This document shows positions 50,853-62,119 of a stretch of DNA of 64,000 nt, in pieces; positions within the stretch are counted from its first letter, which is position 1; each line of letters opens with the position of its first letter. A program made the position numbers and the translations under genes. The notes under the pieces are model-generated. The model searched no databases. It was given only the letters and a program-made list of their open reading frames with translations, and had not been told where the DNA came from. Location: contig NC_062994.1 in the NCBI RefSeq assembly GCF_023078275.1, positions 9,681,545 through 9,745,544 on the forward strand, read 5' to 3'. Origin of the DNA: Leguminivora glycinivorella. Lineage: Eukaryota; Arthropoda; Insecta; Lepidoptera; Tortricidae.

Positions 50853-51205
50853 CTCATCATCCTCCTTGCGTTATCCCGGCGTTCGCCACGGCTGTTGAAA
50901 GCCTGGGGTCCGCTCTGACAACTAACATTTGGCGTAGGCACTAGTTTTACGAAAGCGACTGCCATCTGACCTTCCCGAAGGGTGACTAGACCTTATTGGG
51001 GTTAGTCCGGTTTCCTAATAATGTTTTCCTTCACCGAAAAGCGACTGGCAAATATCAAATGACATTTCGCACATAAGTTCCGAAAAACTCATTGTAACAA
51101 ATGACATTTCGCACATAAGTTCCGAAAAACTCATTGTTATGAGACGGGGTTCGAACCCGCTACCTCCGGATTGAAAGTCGCACGCAGGTCGCATGCTCTT
51201 AAAAA
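50853..51205 (-). repeat. SINE S1 with an internal 42-bp tandem duplication
   Basis: Complement of S1. The stretch ATGACATTTCGCACATAAGT plus TCCGAAAAACTCATTGT occurs twice in a row (about 51058-51097 and 51101-51138). The head is disturbed near 51185. Confidence 0.8.
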
Positions 51206-51452
51206 CTAGTGATAACAGAGTAAACAGATTATAAAAACAAAACAAATAATTCACTTCTTCGCATTCATTAGTTGAAGTTGGGAATGGCTGCTCCGTTATC
51301 AAAACCCAACTTATGATGTGTGCCTCGTATACAATACACATGCTGGTGGCTCGAATACGCATGCTCTTTAATATTCGTAAGCCACCAGTGCTTTTCACTA
51401 GGCTACCGGCAGTTTTCCTGATGGCACTGGTCCCACCAAATAAAAAAAAATA

Positions 51453-51984
51453 AAAAAAAACCGGCCAAGAGCGTGTCGGGCCACGCTCAGTGTAGGGTTC
51501 CGTAGTTTTCCGTATTTTTCTCAAAAACTGCTGAACCTATCAAGTTCAAAATAATTTTCCTAGAAATTCTTTATAAAGTTCTACTTTTGTGATTTTTTTC
51601 ATATTTTTTAAACATATGGTTCAAAAGTTAGAGGGGGGGGACGCACTTTTTTTTGCTTTAGGAGCGATTATTTCCGAAAATATTAATATTATCAAAAAAT
51701 TATCTTAGTAAACCCTTATTCATTTTTAAATACCTATCCAACAGTATATCACACGTTGGGGTTGGAATGAAAAAAAAATCAGGCCCCACTTTACATGTAC
51801 CCTAATAAAACATTTTTTTCCATTTTTTATTTTTGCACTTTGTTGGCATGATTGATATACATATTGGTACCAAATTTCAGCTTTCTAGTGCTAACGGTTA
51901 CTGAGATTATCCGCGGACGGACGGAGGGACAGACAGACATGGCGAAACTATAAGGGTTCCTAGTTGACTACGGAACCCTAAAAA
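51453..51984 (+). repeat. Repeat family A, full copy
   Basis: AAACCGGCCAAGAGCGTGTC to GACTACGGAACCCTAAAAA. Short GGAC run, and the GTAGGGGGGGTACCC part reduced to GTACCC. Confidence 0.85.
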
Positions 51985-52262
51985 TCATTTATAAAAGATG
52001 AGTTTAGTCGCTTTTGGTGGTAAGTGCCATAAACTCTATACTTCATTCTCTCGATGTAAAATCTGTTCTGTCATTTAGTTCATGTAACGACCGTTGGCGC
52101 TAGTATACGGCCGCTTAATGTCACGCCACGCTATGCCCGACCGGACCGGACCTATATTGCTTCGATCCCCACCAAATCACACACACGTACATTAATATTA
52201 GTCTGTCAAATCCTAAAGGGGATGGTGAAATTTTTAACCCGTCACCTTCGTTTCATGTGCAA
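51985..52262. other. no gene seen
   Basis: Non-coding. 52205-52250 holds a piece of family R (GTGAAATTTTTAACCCGTCA). Confidence 0.4.
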
Positions 52263-52508
52263 TAAAAAAAATTGGGGACACCTTACACAAATCAACTTAG
52301 CCCTAAACTAAGCAAAGCTTGTACTATGGGTGCTAAGCGACGATATACTATACTTAAATAGATAAATACATACCTATACATATACATAGAAAACATCCAT
52401 GACTCAGGAACAAGTATCTGTGCTCATCCACAAATAAATGCCCTTACCGGGATTCGAACCCGGCTCAGCAGGCAGGGTCACTACCGACTGAGCCAGACCA
52501 GTAGTCAA
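52263..52508 (-). repeat. SINE S2
   Basis: Complement of S2: tail side AATTGGGGACACCTTACACA, then AAACATCCATGACTCAGGAA, CCCTTACCGGGATTCGAACC (B box) and CTGAGCCAGACCAGT (A box side). Confidence 0.82.
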
Positions 52509-52731
52509 ATAAATAGCATTCTATCATAATTTATGTTTGGAAAAGATCTTACTACACACGAAGGTGAGGACCCTTTAAAGACGGAGAGTCACAAATGCAA
52601 ATGCCAATGTCTATTGTTTAAGTACGGGGAAATTATGGGAAAGTTCAAGTGACCATTACTTTGTGCTTTTATAGGTTTTTGCTCGTATTCAATATACACT
52701 GTACCATGACTACCATGAGGGAACCGAATAA

Positions 52732-52871
52732 CGCCGTGGCTTGCGTGGGCGACGGTCGCGCGACGGCGATGCGACGCATACGAAATCAAACCTTATCGAT
52801 ATGGAAGTATGAGACGCGAAGGCGACGGTCGCGCGACGGTCGCGCGACCGTCGCCCACGCAAGACACGGTG
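52732..52871. mobile_element. H1 MITE, TAA duplication
   Basis: Ends CGCCGTGGCTTGCGTGGGCG and CGCCCACGCAAGACACGGTG, with GACGGTCGCGCGAC subterminal repeats. TAA at 52729-52731 and 52872-52874. Opposite orientation to 33918. Confidence 0.88.
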
Positions 52872-53085
52872 TAATTTTAACAGCGTATTCCTCATTATAT
52901 TAGAAGAAAAAATGTCTCAATGTAAGTATGAGATATTATGATATCGAATCGTTGGTCGCAGGCGTCTACATGTACACTAAACTTTCGATCCATCGTTGCG
53001 ATCACGGTGTTTTCAGTCAAAGGAAATAGTAAATCTGATGTAAGTACTTGGGATATGTTTAGGAAACTCAACCATAGAGTAAATA

Positions 53086-55103
53086 AATAAAATAAAATAA
53101 AATAATCTTTATTGCCACATCTTAATACTAAGTATACAAAACATTACATTATACAGTTTAAAGGAAAGAATAACAAACAAAGTAAGATAACAAACAAAAC
53201 AAACTTAAACTTATTAACTTAACGTAAGAACTATTGTTAACCTATACAAGTATATTTGATGAGGCAAAGGGTCCCAGTCTCAGCGTGTGCAGCGCCAATG
53301 GCTCTGCGCTGGTTTTCAGACTGGTCCCGGACGGGGTGGGGACGGTCGTTGCTAACATGTGTAAAGTAGGGTTTTCTGTGCTTTTTGGGGTACGTGGTGT
53401 TTGTATGTGTAGTGTATGTGGTGTAATGTGTGTGTAATAGCGTACTTAATTGTGTCTTGACATTACATAGAGAAGATAAATATATAAATAGATAAATAAG
53501 ACGGAAAACGGTACCAATGAGTAAATTAATAGATAAATAAATAATTAAATAATAATTGGAGTTTACAATTTACTTTGGATATTTAAGAAATGTGTTCGAA
53601 CTAATTGTTTGTATTTTAAAAATGCTGACGATTCTCGCAATGGGGGTGGAAGGTCATTCCAGACCTTACTGGCGGCAAATTTAAAACTCCCTCTGAAAGC
53701 TGCAGTTTTGTGAAGTGGGGTTAATAGTTTCGTGCATTTTCTGAGCGACCTTAAGCGCGTATCGTTTACCCATTTCAGTTTATCAAACAGATAACGAGGT
53801 TTTTCAAGGTCTAACACTTTCCGAACGGCGCAAGCCAAATGCAGTCGTCTTCGATTTTCCATGTTCAGAACATTGTATTTGTTAAGAAATGGAGTGATGT
53901 GTGATCTGCATGGAACTGTATAGCAGAATCGAGCACATGCGTTCTGCACCCGCTGTATGGCCTTCTTTGTTATAGCTAGTAGTCTCGGTCCATAAACAAT
54001 GTCGGCATAGTTGAACAGTGAGAGAACTAGTGACTCTACTAGAATTTCCCTGGCTTTAATCGATAGATATTTGCGGATATTGTATAGCACCTTAAGTCTG
54101 TAGAATGCATTCCGAATATTTATATTTACATGTTCTATATAACGCAATTCTCCATCAATGATTAGTCCTAGATTTTTCGCGTGTTCTGCTTCAGTGACTA
54201 TCTCCTTATTAATGCAGACTCTTGGTTTTTGTGTTTTGATTTTTAAGCGCTGATATTTAGTGCCCATTACTACGAACTGGGATTTAGACGGGTTTAAAAC
54301 CAGGTTATTCTTGATTGCCCAATCCGCCACTATATTTAGGTCTTCGTTAATTTTACTCACTGCTGAACTAAGTTCACCTGGTGCAAATGAATAATATATT
54401 TGGGTGTCATCTGCATATAAATGTGCTTCACAGTGCTTTAAATTTTTTACAAGGTCTGAGGTGTACAGAATAAACAGCAGAGGACTTAAAATAGACCCCT
54501 GAGGAGTGCCACGACTGATCACTTGTGTAGATGAGTGCGACAACTCACCCTTATTATTCGGTATTTCCACGTACTGCTTGCGATTTGTCAGAAATGACTC
54601 AAACCACTGACACGTCTGTGCGGAAACACCGTAGTATGTCATTTTTGATAGCAGCAGTATTGGGTTAAGGCAATCAAAAGCACGTGAGAAGTCCAGCAAA
54701 ACGAGGATAGTTCCTTTTCCTCTGTCTGATGCCGCGATAATGTCATCTGTCACGTTAGCCAAGGCAGTCGCCGTTCCGTGCTTACTACGAAAACCGGACT
54801 GTATGCTAGGTAGTACATTATTATTTTCTAAGTACATAGACAGTTGCTGACTGACAATTTTTTCAATTATTTTAGACAGTACCGGGAGAATGCTAATCGC
54901 GCGCAGATCTTTGTACTGCTCAGTTTTGCTGGACTTAGGTATTGGCTTCACCTTCGCCAATTTCCAAGCCTCGGGAAAAATTTTAGAAGAAATTGAGGTA
55001 TTAATTAAGTGGGTTATTATCGGCAGTGTCACATCCAGCGTAAGTCGAATCATATCAATGTTGATATTATCGTATATATTAGAGGGCGTTAAAAACAGTT
55101 ATA
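53086..55103 (-). mobile_element. CR1/Jockey-like LINE, 5'-truncated
   Basis: The minus-strand element starts in the polymerase at about 55103 and has a long 3' UTR (53562 down to about 53110). It ends GTGGCAATAAAGATTATTTT with TTTTA repeats. No flanking duplication was identified. Confidence 0.85.
53563..55053 (-). CDS. LINE reverse transcriptase, 496 open codons
   Basis: Polymerase of a non-LTR retrotransposon of the CR1/Jockey group. Order: PIPKSSKTEQYKDLRAISIL (fingers, 38-57), IQSGFRSKHGTATALANVTD, motif A LVLLDFSRAFDCLNP (117-131), motif B SRGTPQGSILSPLLFILYTS (180-199), motif C HLYADDTQIY (YADD 213-216; 54406-54417), then NPSKSQFVVMGTKY and KNLGLIIDGEL, as expected for the palm. The C-terminal part holds FNYADIVYGPRL, QRVQNACARFCY and FAASKVWNDLPPPLRESSAF. 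The frame continues upstream of the ATG to a stop near 55084-55086 (LFLTPSNIYDNINID), so the real start and the endonuclease are missing by 5' truncation. All catalytic residues are intact and there are no frameshifts, so the copy is young. Confidence 0.92.
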   Translation of the reverse strand: MIRLTLDVTLPIITHLINTSISSKIFPEAWKLAKVKPIPKSSKTEQYKDLRAISILPVLSKIIEKIVSQQLSMYLENNNVLPSIQSGFRSKHGTATALANVTDDIIAASDRGKGTILVLLDFSRAFDCLNPILLLSKMTYYGVSAQTCQWFESFLTNRKQYVEIPNNKGELSHSSTQVISRGTPQGSILSPLLFILYTSDLVKNLKHCEAHLYADDTQIYYSFAPGELSSAVSKINEDLNIVADWAIKNNLVLNPSKSQFVVMGTKYQRLKIKTQKPRVCINKEIVTEAEHAKNLGLIIDGELRYIEHVNINIRNAFYRLKVLYNIRKYLSIKAREILVESLVLSLFNYADIVYGPRLLAITKKAIQRVQNACARFCYTVPCRSHITPFLNKYNVLNMENRRRLHLACAVRKVLDLEKPRYLFDKLKWVNDTRLRSLRKCTKLLTPLHKTAAFRGSFKFAASKVWNDLPPPLRESSAFLKYKQLVRTHFLNIQSKL

Positions 55104-55530
55104 TGCCGTAGTGCAAGTCGTTTGCTAGATGTCACTGTTACCCCCGCAAACTGGGTAATGACTTGTTGTCGTAAAATGTATAAGTATTTTTTGATGCCCA
55201 AATTATTCGCTAGATGTCGCTGTACCACCTGCAAACTAGCGAACGACATTTTATAGGTAATTACATGTAATTCAATTGTAAATTATTATTGTCATCTCTT
55301 TTGGCAAATAGGTCTGTGTAGAAATAATTATTTATGTGACTGGTTGAATATTAAAAGTTGTAACTTAATAATAGATGGCGCTGCATTCGAAAATCTTGAC
55401 TGATAGCTCTATACCATACTATTCAATATATTCTGTGGTTGCAATGTTCATGCTTGCACATGCGATGTCCGATATCGTATGCGATCAAGTAAATCGTTAA
55501 CGATATTGACATACACTGTCGATCGGTCTT
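55104..55530. other. Unique DNA with two related short motifs
   Basis: GCTAGATGTCACTGTTACCC (55126) and GCTAGATGTCGCTGTACCAC (55212) are similar direct repeats, each near CGCAAACT or TGCAAACT. No gene seen. Confidence 0.4.
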
Positions 55531-55773
55531 TTTAACCCCCGACGCAAAAACGACGGGGTGTTATAAGTTTGACGTGTCTGTCTGTTTGTCTGTCTGTGTG
55601 TGTGTCTGTCTGTGGCATCGTAGCTCCCGAACGGATGAAACGATTTAGATTTAGTTTGTTTCTGTCTAAAATCTGAGTTAGTCGGGAGTGTTCTTAGGCA
55701 TGTTTCACGAAAAGCGGTCCACTATGACGCGGTCGGGGGTTTTTTCAAAATTTTAATTTTGTGGTTAGGTTAT
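55531..55773 (+). repeat. Repeat family B, full copy
   Basis: TTTAACCCCCGACGCAAAAA to GTGGTTAGGTTAT. Confidence 0.83.
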
Positions 55774-55962
55774 CGATTAATTTGATGCGACGGATCGTAC
55801 CGTGAATGGGAGGCTTAAGCTATTGTGACATTGGCCAGCTGAATTCCTTCTATTATGTGGAGAGACAATATTTTACGTTTGGCTTCCTTAGGAGATAAGG
55901 TAAGGGAATGCCATGCTTTATGCATTGTTGTATAAGCTTTGTTTAATCTATCGAAAGATAGA

Positions 55963-56245
55963 TAAGATAAGATAAAAATCATTTATTGTATAAACCATTC
56001 TACATATGGCGCCTTAACCTACGTTACAAGAACAACTTACTCTCTAAACATTTAAGGTACTAGATACTGATTACACCTAAAACCAGTTACACAAAGATAA
56101 ACGCAAAAATAGATGGTGCATCAGTAGAACAAAAAATAAACAGGGATTGTGAAAGAAACATTGGCGCCTGTGTAGTGGCAACAAAAGGACGCCACTCAGC
56201 ATATGCTATGATATGAATACCACAGCGCTGGTCTTCCGTAGCGAA
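55963..56245 (-). repeat. LINE 3' end
   Basis: On the minus strand it ends TATACAATAAATGATTTTTA and TCTTATCTTATC repeats. The upstream part (CTGAGTGGCGTCCTTTTGTT, CAGGCGCCAATGTTTCTTTC) is probably 3' UTR. Confidence 0.5.
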
Positions 56246-56350
56246 AGCAAGTATCTGCGAAGATTTATCCCCTCCCCTTACCTATTCATAAACGTTCTTT
56301 AAAGTTATCAAGCCGATAAAGTTCGTTTGTCCCTTTCTATCACACCAATA

Positions 56351-56393
56351 CGTCAAACTTATAACACCCCGTCGTTTTTGCGTCGGGGGTTAA
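56351..56393 (-). repeat. Family B, 5' end only, inverted
   Basis: GTCAAACTTATAACACCCCG then GTTTTTGCGTCGGGGGTTA. The hairpin end is retained on its own. Confidence 0.65.
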
Positions 56394-57540
56394 AAATCGT
56401 ACTACGTAAACTTATCTTGGTCTTACCTCTAGTTTCTGTACGAAATTTTTCACGCGTCGCCACCGTCAAATTTAAGTTTACGGTACTAAAAATTACACTA
56501 AATTTAATACGTGTATCATATACTTAAACTCACTAAACCTACAATTACCAAAAGTACCAAAACAATACTAATACAGCCACAAATCTTGATAAGAATAAGT
56601 GCATTTCTTTTTCCATAAAATCCGCACAACTCCATAAAAGTTTTCAATGAAATTTCACCACTTATTTCTTCACTGTAAGGTATAATTTCTCTCTGTGAGT
56701 GATTCTACATGTGGCTATGTCGAAGAAAAGGCCACATTTGTCGGAAGTGAGGTTTTGTGGCTCATTTCTCGGTTCAAGTCACATACTAGTTACGGACCGT
56801 GGCTTCGCCGGCCGTGACCGCTTGTAGATTATTGATAATTAGGAGCATTTCACGGACTCACGTACAAACGCATTGCGTTTCGTGTTTTGCGATTTCTTTT
56901 CGACGTTCAAAGCATGTGATCAATTTTCTGTGCATAATACTTTTTGACCCTTTTTTAAAGTTTGTCTTACTTACTTACTGTCCAATTAACCGAAAAAAAT
57001 ATCACTATATTTTATTATGACTTAAAATCCGCAAAAAAATAATCTTAAAGAAAACTTTTACGTAATCAGGCAAAAACAACATCAGCCATGTTATCTATAG
57101 ATTTTCTGTGAATGAAGTCATTCAGTGCGAAAACAACACTTTCTGTCAGTTTTAAGTACGAGGCATAAAGGTCATTATGTCAGTGATTGATTTGACATGA
57201 ATTCTATGACGTCACTACAAGGCCGACAGCGTTTTCGGTAGCCAAAATAAAAAAGTACTCGCATTTTTAAATTAAAAATACTTAGTTGTCGTACACATTG
57301 AATACCAAAAACCATTAAAGATTGGTTTCTTTGTCAAATATTACAGAAGACAATCATTTCTTGTGCAAAATTAGATATGAGTTTAGTAGCCCATTCTGCA
57401 CATGACATCAGAAAAAGACCCTTTTACCACAGCCAATTTGCAGAAAATACGCGATTTTTTCATGGAATGCTCCATTAGATATTTTATTAGCGTTCGAATG
57501 GAAATGATTTTTATCTTTATAAATGAGCGATAAAATTACA
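56394..57540. other. no gene seen
   Basis: About 1.1 kb without a supported gene. 56690-56830 has higher GC (GACCGTGGCTTCGCCGGCCG) and could be a promoter or a small repeat; nothing decisive. Confidence 0.4.
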
Positions 57541-57650
57541 CTCAGTCAGTGTTACGTTGCGTTAAATTCTAACTCACTCAGCGCGTAACATTCAGTCAGC
57601 GTTACGTTGCACAACTCACTCAGTCACTCAGTCAGTGACAGAATGGTTTT
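57541..57650 (+). repeat. Short clustered repeats CTCAGTCAGTG / GTTACGTTGC
   Basis: CAGTCAGTGTTACGTTGCGT, then CAGTCAGCGTTACGTTGCAC, then CTCAGTCACTCAGTCAGTG. An irregular minisatellite. Confidence 0.5.
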
Positions 57651-57723
57651 GAATGGTGGAATGGTTGGTTGGAATGTGTGTGTTTTATATTTAGATCGAT
57701 TGCAAAATGAGTTTGTTTGTTTT

Positions 57724-57969
57724 TTAACCCCCGACGCAAAAACGACGGGGTGTGTCTGTGTGTGTGTGTGTGTGTGTTTGTCTGTCTGTCTGTCTGTGTG
57801 TCTGTCTGTGGCATCGCAGCTCTTGAACGGATGAACCGATTTCGATTTATTTATTTTTTGTTTGAAAGCAGAGTTAGTCGGGAGTGTTCCTAGCCATGTT
57901 TTTTGAAAATCTGTCCACTATGTCGCGGTCGGGGTTTTTTTCAAAATTTTAATTTTGTGGTTAGGTTAT
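57724..57969 (+). repeat. Repeat family B, TG-rich microsatellite
   Basis: TTAACCCCCGACGCAAAAAC, a GTGT run in place of TTATAAGTTTGACG, CGGATGAACCGATTTCGATT, and the end GTGGTTAGGTTATT. Confidence 0.8.
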
Positions 57970-58136
57970 TCAATAGGTAATTTGATCAAATAGCAATGAA
58001 AAATATTTAAAACAATAGAAAGATGGACTGTAACTAAACGAAAAACGTGATGGTCACTTGACAAAATGTTTTTGAGATTATGTTACGAAGTTTCACTTCT
58101 TTCGCGCGGAGTACGCTTCCCACGCACTATTTTTTT

Positions 58137-58955
58137 TCCCCTCACTAGCTCGGAAACACGTGTTTTGTCCTTTAATACCAGCGGGTAAAAACGCATTTTA
58201 TCCACTAGTGGGTAAAGTAATTTGACCTTGAATAAAGTCAAATTAACTACTTTAAAATTGATAAAAGTAGGTGAATCTAGTAATAATAGTTATTTGTTAT
58301 ACAAGGGGGCAAAGTTGTATTTTAACGCCGAGTGTGGAATTGAAAAACGAGCAAGTGAAAGGATTCTATAGTTGAACCACGAGCGAAGCGAGTGGTTCGA
58401 GAATAGAATCCTGAACTTGCGAGTTTTTTAACACACGAGAAGTAAAATACATTTGCACCCGGGTGTAACACAAAACTTTCCCCCTCACTATAGCGAGGAA
58501 ACTACAACGCAAAAAATGCATTTATCACTGCTTCCAGTAGTTCTACAGGTGGTAAATCATCTTTATTACTAGATTTACCTACTTTTATCAATTTTAAAGC
58601 AATTAATTTGACTTTATTCAAGGTCAAATTACTTTACCCACTAGTGGATAAAATGCGTTTTTACCCGCTGGTATTAAAGGACAAAACACGTGTTTCCGAG
58701 CTAGTGAGGGGAAAAGATGATTTACCACCTGTGGAACTACTGGAAGCAGTGATAAACGCATTTTTTGCGTTGTAGTTTCCTCGCTATAGTGAGGGGAAAG
58801 TTTTGTGTTACACTCGGGTGCAAATGTATTTTACTTCTCGTGTGTTAAAAAACTCGCAAGTTCAGGATTCTATTCTCGAACCACTCGCTTCGCTCGGCGA
58901 TTCCACAATCGGCGTTAAAATACAACTTTGCCCCCTTGTATAACAAATAACTGTT
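58137..58955. repeat. Family C copy inserted into an inverted family C copy
   Basis: Three blocks: 58137-58286 (minus, 3' half), 58287-58712 (complete plus copy) and 58713-58955 (minus, 5' half). The minus copy is continuous across the insert (CTAGTAATAA joined to GATGATTTACCACC equals the complement of GGTGGTAAATCATCTTTATT). The insert runs from TAGTTATTTGTTATACAAGG to GTGAGGGGAAAAG, which fixes both ends of the core. Confidence 0.82.
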
Positions 58956-59039
58956 GTTTACGTTCTTTTAACCTAAAAGTACAGAGTATAAGTACAGGCA
59001 GGTTCCTGGTTTCTTGGCTAGGCACCCAGACGCTCATTA

Positions 59040-59112
59040 TGCGCGGGCGCACCCGGCGGGCCGGAACGGGCATCGAACCGGCACCTAATCACTACGCCTA
59101 TGGCCACCACAA
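59040..59112 (-). repeat. tRNA-like fragment
   Basis: Minus strand: GTGGTGGCCATAGGCGTAGT (A-box-like), GCCGGTTCGATGCCCG (B box), then GGCCCGCCGGGTGCGCCC. Likely a SINE head. Confidence 0.4.
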
Positions 59113-59219
59113 AAATAATGAGCTCGCTTGAGAACTGAGCTATTTTGCTTTTTGTAGATACTTGGTCAGACACATGCAGTAAAAGCTTCCTAGAGTTGTA
59201 ATGGTTTTGTTTTTTTATA

Positions 59220-59566
59220 CAGAGTGGGGCCTGTAACAAAGGCGAAGAATTGAACTGTAGGCTATTCTCCTTATACTGATCAACATTTGTTCAGTGACTT
59301 TTAAAAATTATGAAGTCTTTAAATTTTTAATTTTTCATACAAAATAAATATTAGCTTCAATGTACGCCATTATTGTTGTCATTGACGTTGTCTGTCACAC
59401 TTTAGACTTAACAGAATTCGCAATACATTACCTCTTAGAAAAAACTTTCAAGGGTGATAAAAATCAAAATACAAGTTATTTTTAAAAGTCGCCGAACAAA
59501 TGTTGATCAGTATAAGGAGAATAGCCTAGAGTTCAATTCTTCGCCTTTGCTACAGGCCCCACTCTG
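59220..59566. mobile_element. MITE with 76-bp TIR, TA (or TATA) duplication
   Basis: CAGAGTGGGGCCTGTAACAA then GGCTATTCTCCTTATACTGA and TCAACATTTGTTC at the left is mirrored at the right with three changes. TATA flanks at 59216-59219 and 59567-59570. No protein. Confidence 0.88.
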
Positions 59567-59570
59567 TATA

Positions 59571-59795
59571 CTAGCTTTTGCCCGCGGCTTCGCTCGCGTT
59601 AAATTCTTAAATTGCGGAATGTTCCATTGAAACTTCCACCCCCCATTTTTGGGAATTAGGGGGTTGAAAAGAAGAAAAAAGTCCATTATGTCAGTCTCCA
59701 TCCCTTAGCCAGGTTAATTTGTCGATCTGTTTTGCCGTGAAAGACGGGCAAACAAACAGACACACACACTTTCCCATTTATGATATTAGTAAGTA
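59571..59795 (+). repeat. SINE-like repeat S4
   Basis: CTAGCTTTTGCCCGCGGCTT to ACACACACACTTTCCCATTT and ATGATATTAGTA. Immediately abuts the MITE at 59220. Confidence 0.65.
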
Positions 59796-59861
59796 TACCT
59801 ATGGATATACATAAGCATTTATGTTTACTTAGTACACGCAAGTGTAGTGTCACAATTTTCG

Positions 59862-59945
59862 TGGCACTGAAACTTGAGTAGTTCATGTGCTCTGCCTACC
59901 CTTTATGGGATACAGGCGTGATTGTATGTATGTATGTATGTTAGT
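59862..59945 (+). repeat. Family R, 3' end
   Basis: GTGGCACTGAAACTTGAGTA, GGGATACAGGCGTGATTGTA and GTAT repeats. Confidence 0.65.
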
Positions 59946-60144
59946 AGGTATTAAATTTCTCGTCATAGTTCTATTTCTTGCACCATGGTAGAGAATGCCT
60001 TCTGGCATTAAGTTCGAATTTTGTACAATTTGAAAGGCTCTCTTAATTCTTCAGAAACTTATGACAAAGTTGCATTTTATCCACAAGAGTGCAAAGCAAT
60101 TTAATTTCATATAAATTTTAACGTGATGCCCAAAGTTGGCTGGT

Positions 60145-60412
60145 AGAATACATACATACATACATACATACAATCACGCCTGTATCCCATAAAGGGGTAG
60201 GCAGAACACATGAAACTACTAAAGCTTCAGTGCCACTCTTGGCAAATAAGGGGTTGAAAGAAAACGAAACTGTGACATTGCAGTGACAGGTTGCCAGCCT
60301 CTCGCCTACACCACAATTTAACCCATATCCCATAGTCGCCTTCTACGACACCCACGGGAAGAAAGGGGGTGGTGAAATTCTTAACCCGTCACCACACAGG
60401 CTCTTAACCCGT
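60145..60412 (-). repeat. Repeat family R with ATAC tail
   Basis: ATACATACATACATACATAC, then ATCACGCCTGTATCCCATAA to TTCTTAACCCGTCACCACAC. Confidence 0.8.
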
Positions 60413-60502
60413 CACCGCTGGTAGAATAGGCGGTTAAATTATGATTTTATTTTAATGATGTTTCTGACACATTTTCATCATATTTAAACGATCTCTTAAA
60501 TG

Positions 60503-61030
60503 AAAAACCGGCCAAGAGCGTGTCGGGCCACGCTCAGTGTAGGGTTCCGTAGTTTTCCGTAATTTTCTCAAAAACTACTGAACCTATCAAGTTCAAAACA
60601 ATTTTCCTAGAAAGTCTTTATAAAGTTCTACTTTTGTGATTTTTTTCATATTTTTTAAACGTATGGTTAAAAAGTTAGAGGGGGGGGACGCACTTTTTTT
60701 TCCTTTAGGAGCGATTATTTCCGAAAATATTAATATTATTAAAAAACGATCTTAGTAAACCCTTATTCATTTTTAAATACCTATCCAACAATATATCACA
60801 CGTTGGGGTTGGAATGAAAAAAAATATCAGCCCCCACTTTACATGTAGGGGGGGTACCCTAATAAAACATTTTTTTCCATTTTTTATTTTTGCACTTTGT
60901 CGGCGTGATTGATATACATATTGGTACCAAATTTCAGCTTTCTAGTGCTAATGGTTACTGAGATTATCCGCGGACGGACGGACGGACGGACGGACATGGC
61001 GAAACGGACTAGTTGACGGAACCCTAAAAA
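60503..61030 (+). repeat. Repeat family A, full copy
   Basis: AAACCGGCCAAGAGCGTGTC to the end CGGAACCCTAAAAA, with part of the CTATAAGGGTTCCTAG segment lost. The last 120 bp (GGCGAAAC...GGCATACATTTTCTGTAATT) are partly duplicated at 61075-61178. Confidence 0.8.
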
Positions 61031-61179
61031 GGCATACATTTTCTGTAATTACCTATTTTTTTCTACAACATTTCGTGGTGTTTCTAAAACAATTGACATG
61101 GCGAAACTATAAGGGTTCTCGAGTTGACTACGGAATCACATAACCTAAAAAAAGGCATACATTTTCTGTAATTACCGGG

Positions 61180-61300
61180 TTACCCACCACCCCTTTCTTC
61201 CCGTTTTTTGTAAATTGTGGCGTAGGCGAGAGGCTGGCTTAAATTTCGTGGTCACAGTTTCTTATTTTCGTTTTCCTTCAACCCCTTATTTTCCAATTGA
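61180..61300 (+). repeat. Degraded family R
   Basis: CACCACCCCTTTCTTCCCG, GTGGCGTAGGCGAGAGGCTG and TTTTCCTTCAACCCCTTATT in the right order with deletions. Confidence 0.55.
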
Positions 61301-61524
61301 CTATGTAATTGAAAGTGTAATTATAGGTATATTCATCCATATTGAAACATGCAAACCAAGCATTAAGTACATTTTTGTTGTTTTCTGACTCGACTGTTGA
61401 TGTAATTAATATATGTAGATCGGCTTACAACATCGCGATACGGTACACCACAAAAAGAAGGCTATAAGAACTGATAAATTGATTGATAAAACATAAACAG
61501 AGGTTACTGGTTCGATTCTAACTC

Positions 61525-61660
61525 TGGGTACGTGGCCGAATGGCACAAACGCTCACGAAACGAGATGCTCGTAGATATCTATCTCTATCGCTCTTGCATA
61601 TTGTCGCGACAGAGCCAGACTACCTTTCGCGGCGTTTCGAATTCGTTTCGCGTCGCAGAA
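61525..61660 (+). repeat. Short repeat with GCCGAATGGCACAAACGCTC
   Basis: GTACGTGGCCGAATGGCACA, AAACGAGATGCTCGTAGATA, CTATCGCTCTTGCATATTGT, GACAGAGCCAGACTACCTTT. Related to 34100-34260. AACGCTCACGAAACG and CGGCGTTTCG are partly inverted. Confidence 0.5.
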
Positions 61661-61733
61661 CTGCCTGTTTTTTTGGTATTTGACATTTATTATGACTTGA
61701 AATCGAATTATTTTTTCGAAAATTTAAAAAATA

Positions 61734-62079
61734 CATCATCGTCCTCCTTGCGTTATCCCGACACTTTTGCCACGGCTCATGGGAGCCTGGGGTCCGCTTT
61801 GACAACTAATCCCAATATTTGGCGTAGGCACTAGTTTTTACGAAAGCTACTGCCATCTGACCTTCTAACCCGAAGGGTAAACTAGACCTTATTGGAATTA
61901 GTCCGGTTTCCTCACGATGTTTTCCTTCACCGGAAAGCGACTGGCAAATATCAAATGACATTTTGCACATAAATTCCGAAAAACTCATTGGTGCGAGTGC
62001 TGGGGCGGGTGCTGGGGTTCGAACCCGCGAACTCCGGAAAGAAAGTTGCACGTACTTACCGCTAGGCTACCAGCGCTTA
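61734..62079 (-). repeat. SINE S1, nearly full length
   Basis: Complement of S1 from TCATCGTCCTCCTTGCGTTA to CGCTAGGCTACCAGCGCTT. B-box side GGGTTCGAACCCGCGAACTC with a 14-bp insertion (GCGGGTGCTG). It ends 40 bp before the acceptor of the exon at 62120. Confidence 0.85.
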
Positions 62080-62119
62080 AAATTAAAAAATACATATTAA
62101 GTATATTATTTGTCGACAG

